Origin: Veillonella parvula
GTDB lineage: Bacteria; Bacillota; Negativicutes; Veillonellales; Veillonellaceae
Direction of reading: 5' to 3'
Length of the DNA: 64,000 nt
NCBI RefSeq assembly: GCF_036456085.1
Contig: NZ_CP138632.1
Span: 248,001-312,000, forward strand
Shown: piece after piece, positions 62,999 to 64,000 of the stretch
How positions within the stretch are numbered: the stretch's first letter is position 1
Layout: the number at the start of each line of letters is the position of its first letter
Program-made: the position numbers and the translations under genes
Notes under the pieces: model-generated
The model's database searches: none
The model's input: only the letters and a program-made list of their open reading frames with translations
Told to the model about the DNA's origin: nothing

Positions 62999-63760
62999 AT
63001 GGTTGACGTACATATCGTAGGTGCAGGCCCTGGGGATCCTGAGTTAATTACTCGCAAAGGGTATCGTTTAGTACAAGAGGCAGATGTTGTAATTTATGCG
63101 GGGTCCTTGGTAAACCCTGCCATTTTAGAGGCTTGTAAACCAGGCTGTGAAATTCATAACAGTGCTACGATGAACCTTGATGAGGTTTTAGCTGTTATGA
63201 AAGCTGCCGTTGAGGCTGGTAAACGTGTAGTTCGCCTTCACACAGGTGATCCTGCTATTTACGGTGCTATTCAAGAGCAAATGGATGCATTGGCTGGCAT
63301 GGGTATTTCTTATGAAGTCGTGCCAGGTGTAAGCTCTTTCCTTGCTACAGCAGCGGCTTTGAAACAAGAATATACATTGCCAAATGTATCTCAAACAGTT
63401 ATTATTACGCGTATGGAAGGCCGTACGCCGATGCCTCCAAAGGAAAAATTGCGCATGTTAGCATCTCATGAAGCGACAATGTGTATTTTCCTTAGTGTTC
63501 AAATGTTAGATAAGGTTGTAGCTGAACTCATCGAGGGTGGTTATGACAAAACGACTCCAGTGGCTATCGTGGTAAAAGCTTCTTGGCCAGACCAACGCAT
63601 TATTCGTGGCACATTGGAAACTATTGCGGATATTGTAGCTAAAGAAGGCGTATTGCGCCAAGCTATGATTGTAGTAAGTCATGTATTAGATAGTGAATAC
63701 GAATTGTCTAAACTCTATGACAAAGGCTTTGCTCACATGTACCGCAGTGCTAAGGACTAG
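62999..63760 (+). CDS. cbiF: Cobalt-precorrin-4 C11-methyltransferase (CbiF)
   Basis: 253 aa tetrapyrrole methylase that methylates C11. VHIVGAGPGDPELITRKGYRLVQEADVVIYAGSLVNPAIL at the start is typical, followed by VVRLHTGDPAIYGAIQEQMDAL (SAM binding) and RTPMPPKEKLRMLASHEATMCIFLS, characteristic of the CbiF/CobM group. The ATG at 62999 follows GGAGAG next to the cbiT stop; the longer frame from 62963 is rejected. Confidence 0.95.
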   Translation: MVDVHIVGAGPGDPELITRKGYRLVQEADVVIYAGSLVNPAILEACKPGCEIHNSATMNLDEVLAVMKAAVEAGKRVVRLHTGDPAIYGAIQEQMDALAGMGISYEVVPGVSSFLATAAALKQEYTLPNVSQTVIITRMEGRTPMPPKEKLRMLASHEATMCIFLSVQMLDKVVAELIEGGYDKTTPVAIVVKASWPDQRIIRGTLETIADIVAKEGVLRQAMIVVSHVLDSEYELSKLYDKGFAHMYRSAKD

Positions 63761-63764
63761 TAAT

Positions 63765-64000
63765 ATGAAAAATCTAGAAACTGTTGTGCCTACGACGGAA
63801 GCTAAGAAGAATAGAACGGCTATTCTTTCTGTTTCTGAACGAGGAGCAAAGCTGGGTCAACGCATCAAGTCTTTGGTGGCACCTCATGCGGATTGCTTTG
63901 AAAAAGAAAACCGTCCCTCTGGTGGTGAGGCTATTTATTTTGATTCCCTTAAAAATCATATTGGACAGATTTTCAAGGATTACGATCAAGTATTATGCAT
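63765..64000 (+). CDS. cbiG: Cobalt-precorrin-5A hydrolase, N-terminal part (partial)
   Basis: The reading frame starts at ATG 63765, four bases after cbiF, and runs off the right edge. AILSVSERGAKLGQRIKSLV is the start of the CbiG N-terminal domain, continuing through FEKENRPSGGEAIYFDSLKNHIGQIFKDY. CbiG opens the delta-lactone and releases the C20 carbon as acetaldehyde. The gene order after cbiF is as in other Negativicutes and Clostridia. Confidence 0.85.
   Translation, partial: MKNLETVVPTTEAKKNRTAILSVSERGAKLGQRIKSLVAPHADCFEKENRPSGGEAIYFDSLKNHIGQIFKDYDQVLC

Overview
The window looks like chromosome of a low-GC Negativicute, most probably Veillonella. The grounds are Firmicutes-type gene order (alaS-ireB-ruvX-DUF1292-mltG-trmR-trhP), a T-box ahead of thrS, and a membrane-bound NiFe hydrogenase. 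A b-type cytochrome subunit, an anaerobic cobalamin operon and many small secreted proteins of no recognised family fit the same picture. The genus is inferred from gene content and base composition; no search was run.

Layout. 1-3.8 kb: end of a hya operon (small subunit tail, large subunit, cytochrome b, maturation protease, HupH-like protein). 4.2-6.1 kb: a GT2 glycosyltransferase and a secreted NlpC/P60 hydrolase. 6.4-14.1 kb: the alaS to trhP housekeeping run, then a DUF4911 gene. 14.2-20.5 kb: a secreted protein, T-box/thrS, an MFS transporter, an intergenic array of higher-order tandem repeats and a MarR-like regulator. 20.7-23.8 kb: a DASS-type anion transporter with eight 15-bp repeats upstream, then the attenuated infC-rpmI-rplT operon, with infC starting at ATT. 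23.9-27.2 kb: four secreted proteins, the first bracketed by copies of the rplT tail.

27.4-43.8 kb is a defence island. It holds a type I restriction-modification locus (half-S, R, S, M) with two extra promoterless specificity cassettes in opposite orientations around a tyrosine recombinase. It then has a small membrane protein, a large SF1 helicase and McrBC. The McrBC segment and an OFA-family transporter lie between two nearly identical ~375-bp units. Each unit encodes the same 25-residue hydrophobic peptide on the minus strand and a short convergent RNA on the plus strand. I read these as duplicated type I toxin-antitoxin modules.

45.8-59.7 kb is mixed metabolism: SatP-type acetate transporter, Gph-like phosphatase, secreted proteins, amino-acid permease with a class-I amidotransferase-like hydrolase, AEC transporter, lipid flippase with class II aldolase, RluA-type pseudouridine synthase and a WG-repeat protein. 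60.1-64 kb: yajQ and the start of an anaerobic cobalamin operon, cbiD-E-T-F-G, cut by the window end.

Several families of long intergenic hairpins recur: an AGGTTCCTAATAG palindrome in four places, an ACTACCAGTTAA hairpin in two and a CCTTTACT hairpin in two. Most sit at 3' ends of genes and probably act as terminators. The observations most worth following are the phase-variable type I locus, the duplicated toxin-antitoxin units flanking McrBC, and the array at 19.4-19.8 kb.
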